A DNA stretch of 24,712 nucleotides from Flavobacteriales bacterium UBA7612 (GCA_002484335.1 DLJQ01000008.1:189171-213882), one strand, 5' to 3'. Positions 1-8,280 are shown, counted from the stretch's first letter. A program made the numbers and translations. The notes: generated by a model not told the origin, from the letters alone.

Positions 1-32
1 GATCCTTTTATTTTTATAAATTATTCTAAAAT

Positions 33-1934
33 TTAATTCTTTTTTAATTTACTGTGCTTGTAACCATAAGAGAAATAAATTATAAGTCCAATAGCCAACC
101 AAATTAAGAATATAAGCCAATTTTTTAATCCTAATTGAGCCATCATATAAAAACAGCATAGCATACCAGCTAAAGGAATTATAGATGTTCTTTTAAAGAA
201 ACAACGAAAAAACATTGATATATAAATAGCTATGAAAATATACATAGGTATTTTATGTTTAAATACGTTCCATCCTTGTTCTGTTTTCTTTCCTTCGTAT
301 ACAGGTAATTTTTTAATTGTATTTTCGTAAGTCTCAGGATTTAAATTAGATAAATAATCATCTATATGCTCTATTTCATTTCCTGATATATTATTTATTG
401 TATTATAAGAATCTTTTAATTCTTTATCACTTAAAGAACTTACAAATTTTTCTACAGGTGTAACTTGGGATTCATTTGTAAAGAAGCTTTTTGATTCTTT
501 TTGAAAAGTTGTAGAACAAATAAAAATAATTAAAAGTGTTACAAATGGCATTATATATTTAGCATTAATAAAAGGAGTTTTAAAATTACCTCTTGTAGCA
601 TTTGGATTGGCATCCATTCTAATTACAGCAGCACAAACTAATACAAAAGCGAATAATGTACCAATAGAGCAGGCATCAACAACCAATTCTAAATCTGTAA
701 ATAAAATAGGAATACCTACTACGAAACCTGTGAAAATTGTTGCATAGGATGGAGTTTTAAATTTAGGATGAATTTTAGAAAATTTCTTAGGTAATAATCC
801 ATCTCTAGACATAGTCATCCAAATACGAGGTTGTCCAATTTGAAAAACAATAAATACACTTGCCATAGCTACAACAGCAGATAAAGCTATAATTCCTGCA
901 AGCCATTTTAAATCATTTATTTTATCAAAAACATAAGCTAAAGGATCTCCAACATTCAATTCAGAATAATGAACCATTCCTGTGATTACTAATGCAATTA
1001 TAACATATAGTATTGTACATATAATAATAGAAGCAAAAATACCTCTTGGTAAATCACGTTTAGGATCTTTACATTCTTCTGCAGTTGTACTAATTGCATC
1101 AAAACCAATGTAAGCATAAAATACAGATGAAACTCCAGCTAAAACTCCTCCAATTCCATTAGGAGCAAAAGGATTCCAATTATCTGGATTTACATAAAAT
1201 GCTCCAACTATAATAACTAAAAATACAACTGCGAGTTTTAATACGACCATTGCATTACTAGCTTTTCTAGATTCATTAATTCCTCTGTAAACTAAAGCAG
1301 TAATTAAGAATGTAATTACTAAAGCTGGAATATCAACAACAAGATTGAATCCAATGTTAGGTGCATTTTTAAATGCTAAATACTTTGGTATTTCTTGTGC
1401 GTAGTTCGAATTTGCTAAAGATTCTAAAGTTTTACCTTTTGCTAGTTCATTTGTTATGAATTCAAATCCTTCTTTCGCTGTAAAATAATCCATAGTCATC
1501 CATTCAGGAATATGTAATCCCATGCCGGAGAGTAGAGTAGTAAAATAGTCACTCCAAGATATTGCTAAAACTATATTTCCTATTGCATATTCCATAATAA
1601 GTGCCCAACCAATTACCCAAGCGAATAATTCTCCAAAAGCAACATAACTATATGTATATGCACTTCCAGAAACAGGAACTAATGAAGCAAATTCTGCATA
1701 TGCAAAAGCAGTGAATCCACATGCAATTGCTGTAAAAATAAATAAAAAGATTACTGCTGGACCACCTTCGAAACTAGCACGACCAATCGTACTAAAAATT
1801 CCTGCTCCAACAATAGCTGCAATTCCAAAACCTGTTAAATCTCGAACTCCTAAAGTCCTTTTCATTGAGGCTGAATTTTTATCTGACTCAGCTAGAATGG
1901 ATGCGACAGATTTTTTTCTGAATAATTGTGACAT
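33..1934 (-). CDS. APC-family amino acid permease with large soluble insert
   Basis: Inner-membrane amino acid transporter of the APC superfamily, closest in look to the cationic amino acid/YfnA-like group. After a short cytoplasmic N-terminus (1-30), helix 1 carries the family substrate-binding signature VGAGIF (42-47). About twelve hydrophobic segments follow, and IGFDAISTTAEECKDP (276-291) and QPRIWMTMSRDGLLP (368-382) are typical CAT-type signatures. At 633 residues it is longer than the usual 450-500. The excess lies in a loop at 145-195 and in a hydrophilic stretch of about 80 residues (478-560) near the C-terminus. I chose the ATG at 1934 (MSQLFRKK) over an in-frame start 42 bases upstream, because a promoter -7 element lies between them at 1953-1960. 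It is divergent from the peptidase at 2074. The family call is firm; the substrate is unknown. Confidence 0.9.
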   Translation of the reverse strand: MSQLFRKKSVASILAESDKNSASMKRTLGVRDLTGFGIAAIVGAGIFSTIGRASFEGGPAVIFLFIFTAIACGFTAFAYAEFASLVPVSGSAYTYSYVAFGELFAWVIGWALIMEYAIGNIVLAISWSDYFTTLLSGMGLHIPEWMTMDYFTAKEGFEFITNELAKGKTLESLANSNYAQEIPKYLAFKNAPNIGFNLVVDIPALVITFLITALVYRGINESRKASNAMVVLKLAVVFLVIIVGAFYVNPDNWNPFAPNGIGGVLAGVSSVFYAYIGFDAISTTAEECKDPKRDLPRGIFASIIICTILYVIIALVITGMVHYSELNVGDPLAYVFDKINDLKWLAGIIALSAVVAMASVFIVFQIGQPRIWMTMSRDGLLPKKFSKIHPKFKTPSYATIFTGFVVGIPILFTDLELVVDACSIGTLFAFVLVCAAVIRMDANPNATRGNFKTPFINAKYIMPFVTLLIIFICSTTFQKESKSFFTNESQVTPVEKFVSSLSDKELKDSYNTINNISGNEIEHIDDYLSNLNPETYENTIKKLPVYEGKKTEQGWNVFKHKIPMYIFIAIYISMFFRCFFKRTSIIPLAGMLCCFYMMAQLGLKNWLIFLIWLAIGLIIYFSYGYKHSKLKKN

Positions 1935-1952
1935 AATTAATTTAAAAACGGG

Positions 1953-1960
1953 CAAATATA
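1953..1960 (-). promoter_or_regulatory. promoter -7 element of the permease gene
   Basis: Reads TATATTTG on the minus strand, a perfect match to the Bacteroidota -7 consensus TAnnTTTG. It ends 19 bases before the ATG at 1934, so the 5' leader is short. No convincing -33 TTG at the usual spacing. It supports the shorter start of the permease. Confidence 0.6.
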
Positions 1961-2073
1961 AAAAAAGACTACCCAAAAAAATGATAAAATAGTATAAATA
2001 TTCGTTTTTTATACAAAAGTCTTTTTTTAATGATTTTATTAGTTTATTTTTAAATTTAAGTTAAAAAATTAAC

Positions 2074-3078
2074 ATGAAACAAATTTTATTAGGAATTACT
2101 CTCACAATTACTTTATTAAGTTGTAACTCTACTAAATTACCATCTCAAGAAAAATATGATAAATATCTTTATAAATATTCTGAAAATATTTCCGAAGAAA
2201 AACTGAAAAAGAATCTTTATATAATTGCTGGAGAAGAAATGCAAGGAAGAAATGCAGGTTCTGAAGGAGAAATAAAAGCAGGAAATTATATAGCTAATTA
2301 TTATAAAGATTTAGGAATTAGTGGACCAAATAATGATTATTTTCAAGTTATACCAGAAGGAACTTTTAGTAGAGTTAATGGCCAAATGAGAAATGTTATG
2401 GGATTTATAAAAGGATATGAAAAACCAGATGAAATTTTAGTTGTTTCTGCACATTATGACCATGAAGGTATAAAAAATGGAAAATTGTATGCAGGTGCAG
2501 ATGATGATGGTTCTGGAACTGTAGGTGTAATGGAGGTTGCTAGAATATTCAGAGAAGCAGAAAAAAAAGGATTTTCTCCAAAACGTTCTATCTTATTTCT
2601 GCATGTATCTGGGGAAGAAAAAGGTCTTTTAGGATCTAAATATTATTCAGAGCATTCTATTTTTCCTTTAGATAATACAATTGCAGATATCAATATAGAT
2701 ATGATAGGTAGAATAGATTATGAACATGACGAGAAAACAAAAGATTATGTTTATGCTATTGGCTCTAATATGTTATCTACAGATTTGTATAATACTGTAA
2801 TAAAAGCGAATGAAAATTTGGGTATAAATATAGATTACAGATACGATGATCCACAAGATAAAAATCGTTTTTATTATAGATCTGATCATTATAATTTTGC
2901 AAAACATAATATTCCATCTGTTTTCTTTTTTAATGGAGTGCATGATGATTACCACCAACCAGGAGATACACCAGATAAAATAAATTATGACTTATTAAAA
3001 CGCAGGACTCAGTTAGCTTTTAACACAGCGTGGATTTTAGCAAATGCCGAAAATCGTCCAGTAGTGGATAAAAAATAA
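2074..3078 (+). CDS. M28-family zinc metallopeptidase, lipoprotein
   Basis: Predicted lipoprotein aminopeptidase of family M28. The N-terminus is a lipoprotein signal with lipobox LLSC, Cys17 being the lipidation site, so it is probably anchored in the cell envelope. All five di-zinc ligands of the family can be placed: H127 (SAHYDH), D144 (GADDDGSGT), E182 with catalytic E181 (SGEEKGLLGS), D209 (NIDMIGR) and H294 (DDYHQPGD). The total of 334 residues is normal for a single-domain M28 enzyme without a PA domain. It stands alone between the divergent permease and the accessory island. A near-consensus -7 (TAAATTTA) lies about 20 bases upstream of the ATG. Function as an exported aminopeptidase is inferred from the family; the preferred substrate cannot be read. 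Confidence 0.92.
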   Translation: MKQILLGITLTITLLSCNSTKLPSQEKYDKYLYKYSENISEEKLKKNLYIIAGEEMQGRNAGSEGEIKAGNYIANYYKDLGISGPNNDYFQVIPEGTFSRVNGQMRNVMGFIKGYEKPDEILVVSAHYDHEGIKNGKLYAGADDDGSGTVGVMEVARIFREAEKKGFSPKRSILFLHVSGEEKGLLGSKYYSEHSIFPLDNTIADINIDMIGRIDYEHDEKTKDYVYAIGSNMLSTDLYNTVIKANENLGINIDYRYDDPQDKNRFYYRSDHYNFAKHNIPSVFFFNGVHDDYHQPGDTPDKINYDLLKRRTQLAFNTAWILANAENRPVVDKK

Positions 3079-3125
3079 AAATAAGAGGAGAAAAATATAT
3101 TTTTATTAATATGTTTTTTTTTGTG

Positions 3126-3241
3126 GGCAATCCCTTCGGGACGCGCTTTATCGCTCCCAATCTTTTATAATTGGTTATTGAGCCGAAGCCGAAATGCATC
3201 CAATTATAAAAGGATTTCCGCTACAATCGCTATTGCAAATT
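3126..3241 (+). repeat. palindromic intergenic repeat, copy 1
   Basis: A conserved head (GGCAATCCCTTCGGGACGCG, running on to CTCCCAATCTTTT) and a conserved tail (AAAGGATTTCCGCTACAATC, then TTGCAAATT) enclose a variable centre. Here the centre forms a 13-base-pair stem, CTTTTATAATTGG with CCAATTATAAAAG. A second copy lies in inverted orientation at 5353-5447. The look matches the abundant intergenic repeats of flavobacterial genomes. It starts about 48 bases after the M28 stop codon. It could act as a transcription end, a mobile non-autonomous element, or a recombination target; the sequence does not decide. Confidence 0.8.
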
Positions 3242-3344
3242 AAGAGTTGAAATATTAGATTTTAGTAATGATATAAATTTTATTTTCTTTCTGTCAGATA
3301 GAGTGATTTTCCGAAATGGAAATGTAGAAAAATTGTGTCGAAAT

Positions 3345-3354
3345 CTAAGACAGA
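3345..3354 (+). repeat. sub-terminal inverted repeat of the decayed IS, distal end
   Basis: CTAAGACAGA here and its reverse complement TCTGTCTTAG at 4441-4450 flank the transposase remnant, 1.1 kb apart. IS1111-group members of the IS110 family carry short sub-terminal inverted repeats at about this spacing, which is why I link the pair to the element. A 10-base match in AT-rich DNA is only moderate evidence. Confidence 0.45.
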
Positions 3355-3393
3355 AAACCTTCATTCATTTATTTTTTTCTATCATATTGATTT

Positions 3394-4316
3394 CTATGAT
3401 AAAACCAATTTATTTTGATAAAAAGTTTGATTTTTAATTAATGCATAAATACGATGAATAATTTTGTTTCTCACAGCGTTTAAGACTAACATTTTGTTTT
3501 TTTCCTTGTTCGACTTTTCGTCGATAATAAATAGCCAAGTCATTATTTAATCTTATCGTACTTCAAGCAGCCAAATGTAAAACCTTTTCAATTGCTTATC
3601 TGCGAAAAATGAAACCCGATTCTTTCCGAAAATGGAAGATCCTGATTTATTTTTAAATGGAACAACACCAGCATAACAAGCCATTTTTCTAGGAGAATCG
3701 ATTTCTGTAAAGCCTTTTGTTTTTATTAAAATTAATGTTGCTAAATACTTTTCCAAAACCTGAAATAGTTTGTATACACTCAAAATGTTCATTTAAGTCA
3801 GTATCAAGAGTGATAAAATATTCAATTTTATGATCTAATAATTTGATTTTCTAATAATTGAATCAGTTGTTTCTTGTAACGAATAAATTCTTTATCAAGA
3901 CTATTTTTTATGATTTTATAGTCCTTTTGTTGTGTTAATAAACTGGCTTTTATTTTTGTTCTATACCTTCTTTCAGTATATAAGAACCTAATTTATCAAT
4001 TGTTTTATTCGAAGGTTTCCATTGTTTAAAATCAGTATAATTCTTCTCTATAAACGAACAAATTCGTTGACTATCTATTTTATCATTTTTTCCACGATAT
4101 AAGCCAATTGACTTCTTTAGATGAAGAGGGTTTGGAACATAAATTTTAAAATCTTTGGTTGACAGATATTCGAATAAATTAGAATTATACCTTCCTGTAT
4201 TTTCCATAGCAATTACAACATTTTGATCTTTAACTACTTTTTTAATCAATTGACTAATCTCTTTTACATTATTTTTAATTTGAAAATACTTTTTCCATAA
4301 ATTTAGATTTACAAGT
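3394..4316 (-). pseudogene. IS110/IS1111-family transposase, degraded
   Basis: Remnant of an IS110-family transposase, the DEDD recombinases that use a bridge RNA when intact. Translated pieces in order: an N-terminal part with VVIAMENTGRYN and HLKKSIGLYRGKNDKIDSQR (DEDD domain; open frame about 3950-4249, extended upstream without a start codon); a middle part reading KASLLTQQKDYKIIKNSLDK in another frame; the C-terminal Tnp_20-type part with KTKGFTEIDSPRKMACYAGV and SGSSIFGKNR, including the conserved serine region (about 3553-3745); then a tail LHLAA, stop, STIRLNNDLAIYYRRKVEQG and NAVRNKIIHRIYALIKNQ ending at 3394. At least five frameshifts and one internal stop (TGA at 3563-3565) are needed to join the pieces, and the N-terminal DVSK-type motif with the first catalytic Asp cannot be found. 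It is clearly dead. Confidence 0.88.
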
Positions 4317-4440
4317 TAATTTGAAAGAGAAAATTGTAAAATCTCGACTCCTTAATAATGGGTTTTTCCTGGATTTCTATCTGAGTATTTTACAAAAAAG
4401 TGTTTAAGTCTGAATCAACAAATGAGTTTTAAACTCGGAG

Positions 4441-4450
4441 TCTGTCTTAG
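4441..4450 (-). repeat. sub-terminal inverted repeat of the decayed IS, proximal end
   Basis: TCTGTCTTAG on the plus strand is the partner of CTAAGACAGA at 3345-3354. It lies about 125 bases upstream of the first recognisable transposase codons. In an intact IS110 element this non-coding end, between here and the gene, is one of the places a bridge RNA may be encoded. Confidence 0.45.
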
Positions 4451-4852
4451 TTTACTTAAGCACGTTCTCTTTCTTATAAATATAATCTTTTTTTTATTTT
4501 CAAATCTAAAGGAGTTTGTCGAAACATATAAATCTTGTTTAAAAAGGATTAAACGAGGTTAAAAATGTTATGTTTTATTTTAAAATTGGAGTTATACGAC
4601 AGTTACTTATGTTAGGCGATGTTTTTATTTTTCAGCAGTTTCAATTTTTATTTTTTTTGGATATTTTTTCGTGATAAAAATCCTCAAAATTTATTGTCTG
4701 GTGTAATTGCTCGTAAGTTTATTTTATATAAGATCTTCCTCCATCATTTGAATGAAAATATTCAGAAAAATATTCAATTTTATTATTTGTTAATTACCGT
4801 TCCGTTAATATTTACATACATATAGTTATTGCTTTTTTATTTGATGCCATAC
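4451..4852. other. AT-rich stretch with no recognisable gene
   Basis: About 400 bases between the IS remnant and the immunity-like pseudogene. The only open frame above 60 codons (4619-4825, plus strand) is a run of Phe, Ile and Leu codons with no RBS, motif or compositional support, and I do not call it. No tRNA, strong terminator or repeat is seen. It probably consists of decayed accessory DNA. Confidence 0.5.
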
Positions 4853-5266
4853 TTAATGATATTTTAAAAACATAAAGGTTCCCCCACTTCTTGAATCATA
4901 AATTGCTCCAAATTTTCCTCATTTATATTTTCGTTTATTTCCGAATTCAGAAGTTAAAAAAAAATCGTATATATTTTTTTGTTCAAGTTCTTTTTCGGTT
5001 GTCCATTCGCTCCAAATTTGTTGCGTAGAATTAGAGAAACTGAAATGAATTTCAAAGATATTTTCATTTTTAAAGCATATACTAATGTTTAATTTTTTTT
5101 CATTAATATTTTCATTGTCAAAGTATATCCATCTATATCCATTTTTGATGTCCCAAATTTTATTATTAGGAAATTTTTCAAGTAATTCTGAAAAGTGTGT
5201 ATTACGACTGATAATTAAAATATCTGAAATTTTAAAATTTCCATTGTCTAAATCCATAAATTTCAT
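4853..5266 (-). pseudogene. small immunity-like protein gene, broken by a TGA
   Basis: A small acidic protein of the type found as immunity or antitoxin-like genes in Bacteroidota accessory islands; I do not know its family name. The open part runs from the ATG at 5266 (MKFMDLDNGNF; an in-frame GTG lies 33 bases upstream) through WDIKNGYRWIYFDN (39-52) and WSEWTTEKELEQ (85-96) to residue 115, where TGA (4919-4921) ends it. In the same frame 21 more codons follow, reading GKFGAIYDSRSGGTFMF then LKYH and a TAA at 4853. Their composition is protein-like, and one G-to-A change would restore KYKWGKFGAIYDSRSG. I therefore read the TGA as a recent nonsense mutation of a Trp codon. A 115-residue truncated product could still be made. 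No matching toxin gene is in view. Confidence 0.6.
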
Positions 5267-5352
5267 TTTGGTACTGTTTTTTCTAAAATGTTGGCTCACT
5301 TATTTAGCTCCGTAAATATAAAATACTTTTTTACTTAGTTATATATTATATG

Positions 5353-5447
5353 AATTGCAAAAACGATTGTAGAGGAAATCCTTTTTATGTAGCGTTTTAG
5401 CGAAGTAAAAAGATTGGGAGCGGAAAGCGTGTCCCGAAGGGTTTGCC
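5353..5447 (-). repeat. palindromic intergenic repeat, copy 2 (inverted)
   Basis: The reverse complement starts GGCAAACCCTTCGGGACACG, continues CGCTCCCAATCTTTTT, and ends AAAGGATTTCCTCTACAATC then TTGCAATT. It therefore matches copy 1 at 3126-3241 in head and tail with few substitutions. The variable centre differs and is shorter; CTTTTTA/TAAAAAG forms its base. Together the two copies enclose the 2.1 kb accessory island as a large inverted repeat. Confidence 0.8.
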
Positions 5448-5505
5448 TAAAACTAAATTATTTTTCAAAATAATTCTTAACCTTCTTTATTTCGTTCTAA
5501 AGCTT

Positions 5506-5513
5506 TACCTTTG
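5506..5513 (+). promoter_or_regulatory. promoter -7 element of aspS
   Basis: TACCTTTG, a perfect TAnnTTTG match, ends 20 bases before the aspS ATG. Transcription would start near 5519. Confidence 0.6.
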
Positions 5514-5533
5514 TGTTATAAATTTTACGATAA

Positions 5534-7291
5534 ATGTTTAGAACACATACTTGTGGTGAATTAACTCAAGCCAATATTAATGAACAAGTAACATTAAGCG
5601 GTTGGGTTTCAACACTACGTGACAAAGGTTTTATGATGTGGATTGATTTACGTGACCGATACGGAATCACGCAAATTATCTTAGATGAGGAACGTTCTTC
5701 TAAAGAATTATTTGAAACTGCACGTAATTTAGGACGTGAGTTTGTAATTCAGGTGAAAGGAACTGTTATAGAAAGAGCATCTAAGAATCCAAATATTCCA
5801 ACAGGAGATATAGAAATATTAGCAGAAGATATTACAATTCTTAATGAGTCTGCTTTGCCACCTTTTACGATTGAAGATAATACAGATGGGGGAGAAGACA
5901 TAAGAATGAAATACCGTTATTTGGATATTCGTCGTAACCCAGTTAAGGAAAAATTGATTTTCCGTTCTAAAGTTGCACAAGAAGTAAGAAAATATTTAGA
6001 CGCACAAGAATTTGTTGAGGTAGAAACACCTGTTTTAATAAAATCTACACCAGAAGGTGCACGTGATTTTGTTGTTCCTTCTCGTATGAATCCAGGTGAG
6101 TTTTATGCTTTACCACAATCTCCACAAACTTTCAAACAATTGTTGATGGTAGGCGGTTTGGACCGTTATTTTCAAATCGTGAAATGTTTCCGTGATGAAG
6201 ATTTACGTGCCGACCGTCAACCAGAGTTTACACAAATAGATTGTGAAATGTCTTTTGTTGAACAAGAAGATATTATGAATGTTTTTGAAGGTTTAGCGAA
6301 ACATTTATTAAAAACATTTAAAGGTTTAGAATTTGATAATTTCCCAAGAATAACGTTTGCTGAAGCTATGCGTCGTTTTGGAAATGATAAACCAGATATT
6401 AGATTTGGGATGGAATTTGGTGAAATTACAGATTTAGCAAAAGGACATGATTTTAAGATTTTTGATGAACAAGAATTAATCGTTGGTATTGCTGCTGAAG
6501 GATGTAATTCTTACACACGTAAAGAAATTGATAAATTAATAGAATGGGTTCAGCGTCCACAAATTGGTGCAAGCGGATTGGTTTGGGTTCGTTGTAACGA
6601 AGATGGTACGTATAAATCATCTGTTGATAAATTCTACTCTCAAGAAGATTTAGCTGAATGGGCAAAACGTATGAATGCTAAGGCTGGAGATATTTTATTG
6701 GTGATGTCTGGTAATACGAATAAAGTTCGTGCACAATTATCAGCTTTAAGAATGGAAATTGCAGAGCGTTTAGGTTTAAGAAAACCAGAAGAATTTGCGC
6801 CACTTTGGGTTGTAGATTTTCCTTTATTAGAATGGGATGAAGAAACTGAGCGTTACCATGCAATGCACCATCCGTTTACTTCGCCAAAACCAGAAGATAT
6901 GGAATTGATAACTTCTAACCCTGGAGAAGTTCGAGCTAATGCTTACGATTTAGTTTTAAATGGTAATGAAATTGGTGGAGGTTCTATTCGTATTTATGAT
7001 AAAGCTATTCAGGCAAGAATGTTCGAATTGTTAGGATTTACTCCTGAGCAAGCAGAAGCACAGTTTGGATTCTTAATGAATGCATTTAAATATGGTGCGC
7101 CACCACATGGAGGTTTAGCATTTGGTTTTGATAGATTTGTTTCTATTTTGGATGGTTCTGAAACAATACGTGATTATATAGCTTTCCCTAAAAATAATTC
7201 AGGAAGAGATGTAATGATTGATGCACCTGCAACAATAGATCAAGCACAAAAAGATGAATTGTATATACAAACTACCTTTGTAGAAAAGTAA
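5534..7291 (+). CDS. aspS: aspartate--tRNA ligase
   Basis: Class II aminoacyl-tRNA synthetase that charges tRNA-Asp in the cytoplasm. The N-terminal OB-fold anticodon-binding domain covers about 1-105. The catalytic core contains the flipping-loop region STPEGARDF (171-179), QSPQTFKQLLMVGGLDRYFQ (195-214), motif 2 CFRDEDLRADRQPEFTQID (218-236) and motif 3 PPHGGLAFGFDRF (523-535). The bacterial GAD insertion lies between motifs 2 and 3 (about 285-420). Length 585 is normal for the bacterial type. The ATG at 5534 gives the standard MFRTHTCGEL start. It is a single-gene unit with its own promoter and terminator. Its use of CGT for Arg is richer than in neighbouring genes, as expected for a highly expressed gene. 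Confidence 0.98.
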   Translation: MFRTHTCGELTQANINEQVTLSGWVSTLRDKGFMMWIDLRDRYGITQIILDEERSSKELFETARNLGREFVIQVKGTVIERASKNPNIPTGDIEILAEDITILNESALPPFTIEDNTDGGEDIRMKYRYLDIRRNPVKEKLIFRSKVAQEVRKYLDAQEFVEVETPVLIKSTPEGARDFVVPSRMNPGEFYALPQSPQTFKQLLMVGGLDRYFQIVKCFRDEDLRADRQPEFTQIDCEMSFVEQEDIMNVFEGLAKHLLKTFKGLEFDNFPRITFAEAMRRFGNDKPDIRFGMEFGEITDLAKGHDFKIFDEQELIVGIAAEGCNSYTRKEIDKLIEWVQRPQIGASGLVWVRCNEDGTYKSSVDKFYSQEDLAEWAKRMNAKAGDILLVMSGNTNKVRAQLSALRMEIAERLGLRKPEEFAPLWVVDFPLLEWDEETERYHAMHHPFTSPKPEDMELITSNPGEVRANAYDLVLNGNEIGGGSIRIYDKAIQARMFELLGFTPEQAEAQFGFLMNAFKYGAPPHGGLAFGFDRFVSILDGSETIRDYIAFPKNNSGRDVMIDAPATIDQAQKDELYIQTTFVEK

Positions 7292-7310
7292 TTTATAATA
7301 GATAATAAAA

Positions 7311-7347
7311 AAACGCCTAAAATATATTATTTTAGGCGTTTTTTATT
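7311..7347. terminator. bidirectional terminator after aspS
   Basis: A 14-base stem AAACGCCTAAAATA with TATTTTAGGCGTTT and a 3-base loop. A T-run follows on the plus strand and an A-run precedes it, so it can end aspS and the minus-strand unit of the sigma factor and small ORF. Confidence 0.85.
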
Positions 7348-7369
7348 TGAAAATGAAATAGATTTTAAA

Positions 7370-7501
7370 TTAATTTAAATTAATAATTAATTTAGTCTTT
7401 AATTCTTCTGATTTTACAGTAGAAATAGATTTTGAAAACAATAATAATTTATCAATTGTTGATTGTTTTGGTTCTAATTTTTCTGAGTAAAATTCAATCA
7501 T
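7370..7501 (-). CDS. small protein (43 aa) downstream of the sigma factor
   Basis: An ATG at 7501 opens 43 codons ending TAA at 7370: MIEFYSEKLEPKQSTIDKLL, then LFSKSISTVKSEELKTKLII and NLN. It starts 45 bases after the sigma factor gene in the same direction and ends just before the shared terminator, so co-transcription is likely. The pattern of a charged head followed by P-x-x-x-T-I-x-K-L-L-x-F-S-K-S resembles short proteins I associate with this position in other Flavobacteriia, but I know no named family or function. No membrane segment or cysteine is present. It may be an accessory to the sigma factor, by position only. Confidence 0.5.
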   Translation of the reverse strand: MIEFYSEKLEPKQSTIDKLLLFSKSISTVKSEELKTKLIINLN

Positions 7502-7546
7502 ATAATCTTATTTATTACATAAACGTAATTATATGATAAATATTTT

Positions 7547-8140
7547 TTAATCAACTGTTAAAGTAATGTTATTATTTTCAATGACTTTCCTTAAATTAAT
7601 GATAGCATATCTCATTCTACCTAGAGCTGTATTTATACTTACATTAGTTTCTTCAGCGATTTCTTTAAAACTAAGTTCTTTGAAAATTCTTAATTCTAAA
7701 ACTTCTTTTTGATCATCTGGAAGTTGGTCGATCATTTTTATTAAATCTTGATTGATTTGTTTTTTGATTAAAATAGTTTCAGAACATTCGTCACAAATAC
7801 CAATAAAATCAAAGATACTGTAATCACTGTCGCTGTTATTAGATTCTCTAACTGTAGGTGATTTTTTATTAAGACGAAAATAATCTATTGTTAAATTGTG
7901 AGCAATACGCATAACCCAAGGAAGGAATTTTCCTTCTTCATTATAGCCACCACTTTTAAGAGTAAGAATTACTTTTATAAAAGTGTCTTGGAAAATATCT
8001 TCAGTAATATCCTTTTCTAAAACCTTGGAATAAATAAAACTGAAAACTCTATTTTTATATTTTTTTATTAAAATTTCTAGTGATTTTTCATCACCGTCAA
8101 TATAATTTTTGATAAGCACTGAGTCATTATCGTAATTCAT
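7547..8140 (-). CDS. sigma-70 family RNA polymerase sigma factor (ECF type)
   Basis: A 197-residue two-domain sigma factor. Region 2 is at about 20-95: YKNRVFSFIYSKVLEKDITE then DIFQDTFIKV, and the -10-binding WVMRIAHNLTIDYFR (75-89). Region 4 is at about 135-188: LPDDQKEVLELRIFKELSFK then EIAEETNVSINTALGRMRYA, the helix-turn-helix that contacts the -35/-33 element. Regions 1.1 and 3 are absent, as in ECF factors, and no anti-sigma factor gene is adjacent. It is encoded alone except for the short ORF behind it, with its own TAnnTTTG promoter. Solitary ECF-like factors of this kind are frequent in Flavobacteriia; the regulon cannot be inferred. Confidence 0.93.
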   Translation of the reverse strand: MNYDNDSVLIKNYIDGDEKSLEILIKKYKNRVFSFIYSKVLEKDITEDIFQDTFIKVILTLKSGGYNEEGKFLPWVMRIAHNLTIDYFRLNKKSPTVRESNNSDSDYSIFDFIGICDECSETILIKKQINQDLIKMIDQLPDDQKEVLELRIFKELSFKEIAEETNVSINTALGRMRYAIINLRKVIENNNITLTVD

Positions 8141-8199
8141 AGCTGGGATATTATAGTTGTTTTTAAAGTATACGTTTTCTATAGGCTTTAGATTTGTAA

Positions 8200-8207
8200 C
8201 AAATGTA
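8200..8207 (-). promoter_or_regulatory. promoter -7 element of the sigma factor gene
   Basis: TACATTTG on the minus strand matches TAnnTTTG exactly and predicts a leader of roughly 50 nt before the ATG at 8140. A TAGATTTG also occurs on the plus strand at 8189-8196, but has no gene to serve. Confidence 0.5.
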
Positions 8208-8280
8208 ATAAACTAAAAATTATTTCACACAACATTAACAGAATAATTCTTAATATATTCTTAAAATTTAAATTATAGTT

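Noticed and set aside
1961..2030. Inverted repeat AAAAAAGACT / AGTCTTTTTT between the permease and peptidase genes
   Set aside because: The arms are mostly A/T homopolymer with a loop of about 45 bases; it lies between divergent genes where a terminator is not expected.
4600..4620. Integron attC-like motif (GTTAGGC at about 4612)
   Set aside because: No matching partner site and no integron integrase; a single 7-base match is expected by chance.
4619..4825. Open frame of 68 codons on the plus strand rich in Phe, Ile and Leu
   Set aside because: Composition follows the AT-rich base content; no motif, promoter or start context, and it lies in decayed accessory DNA.
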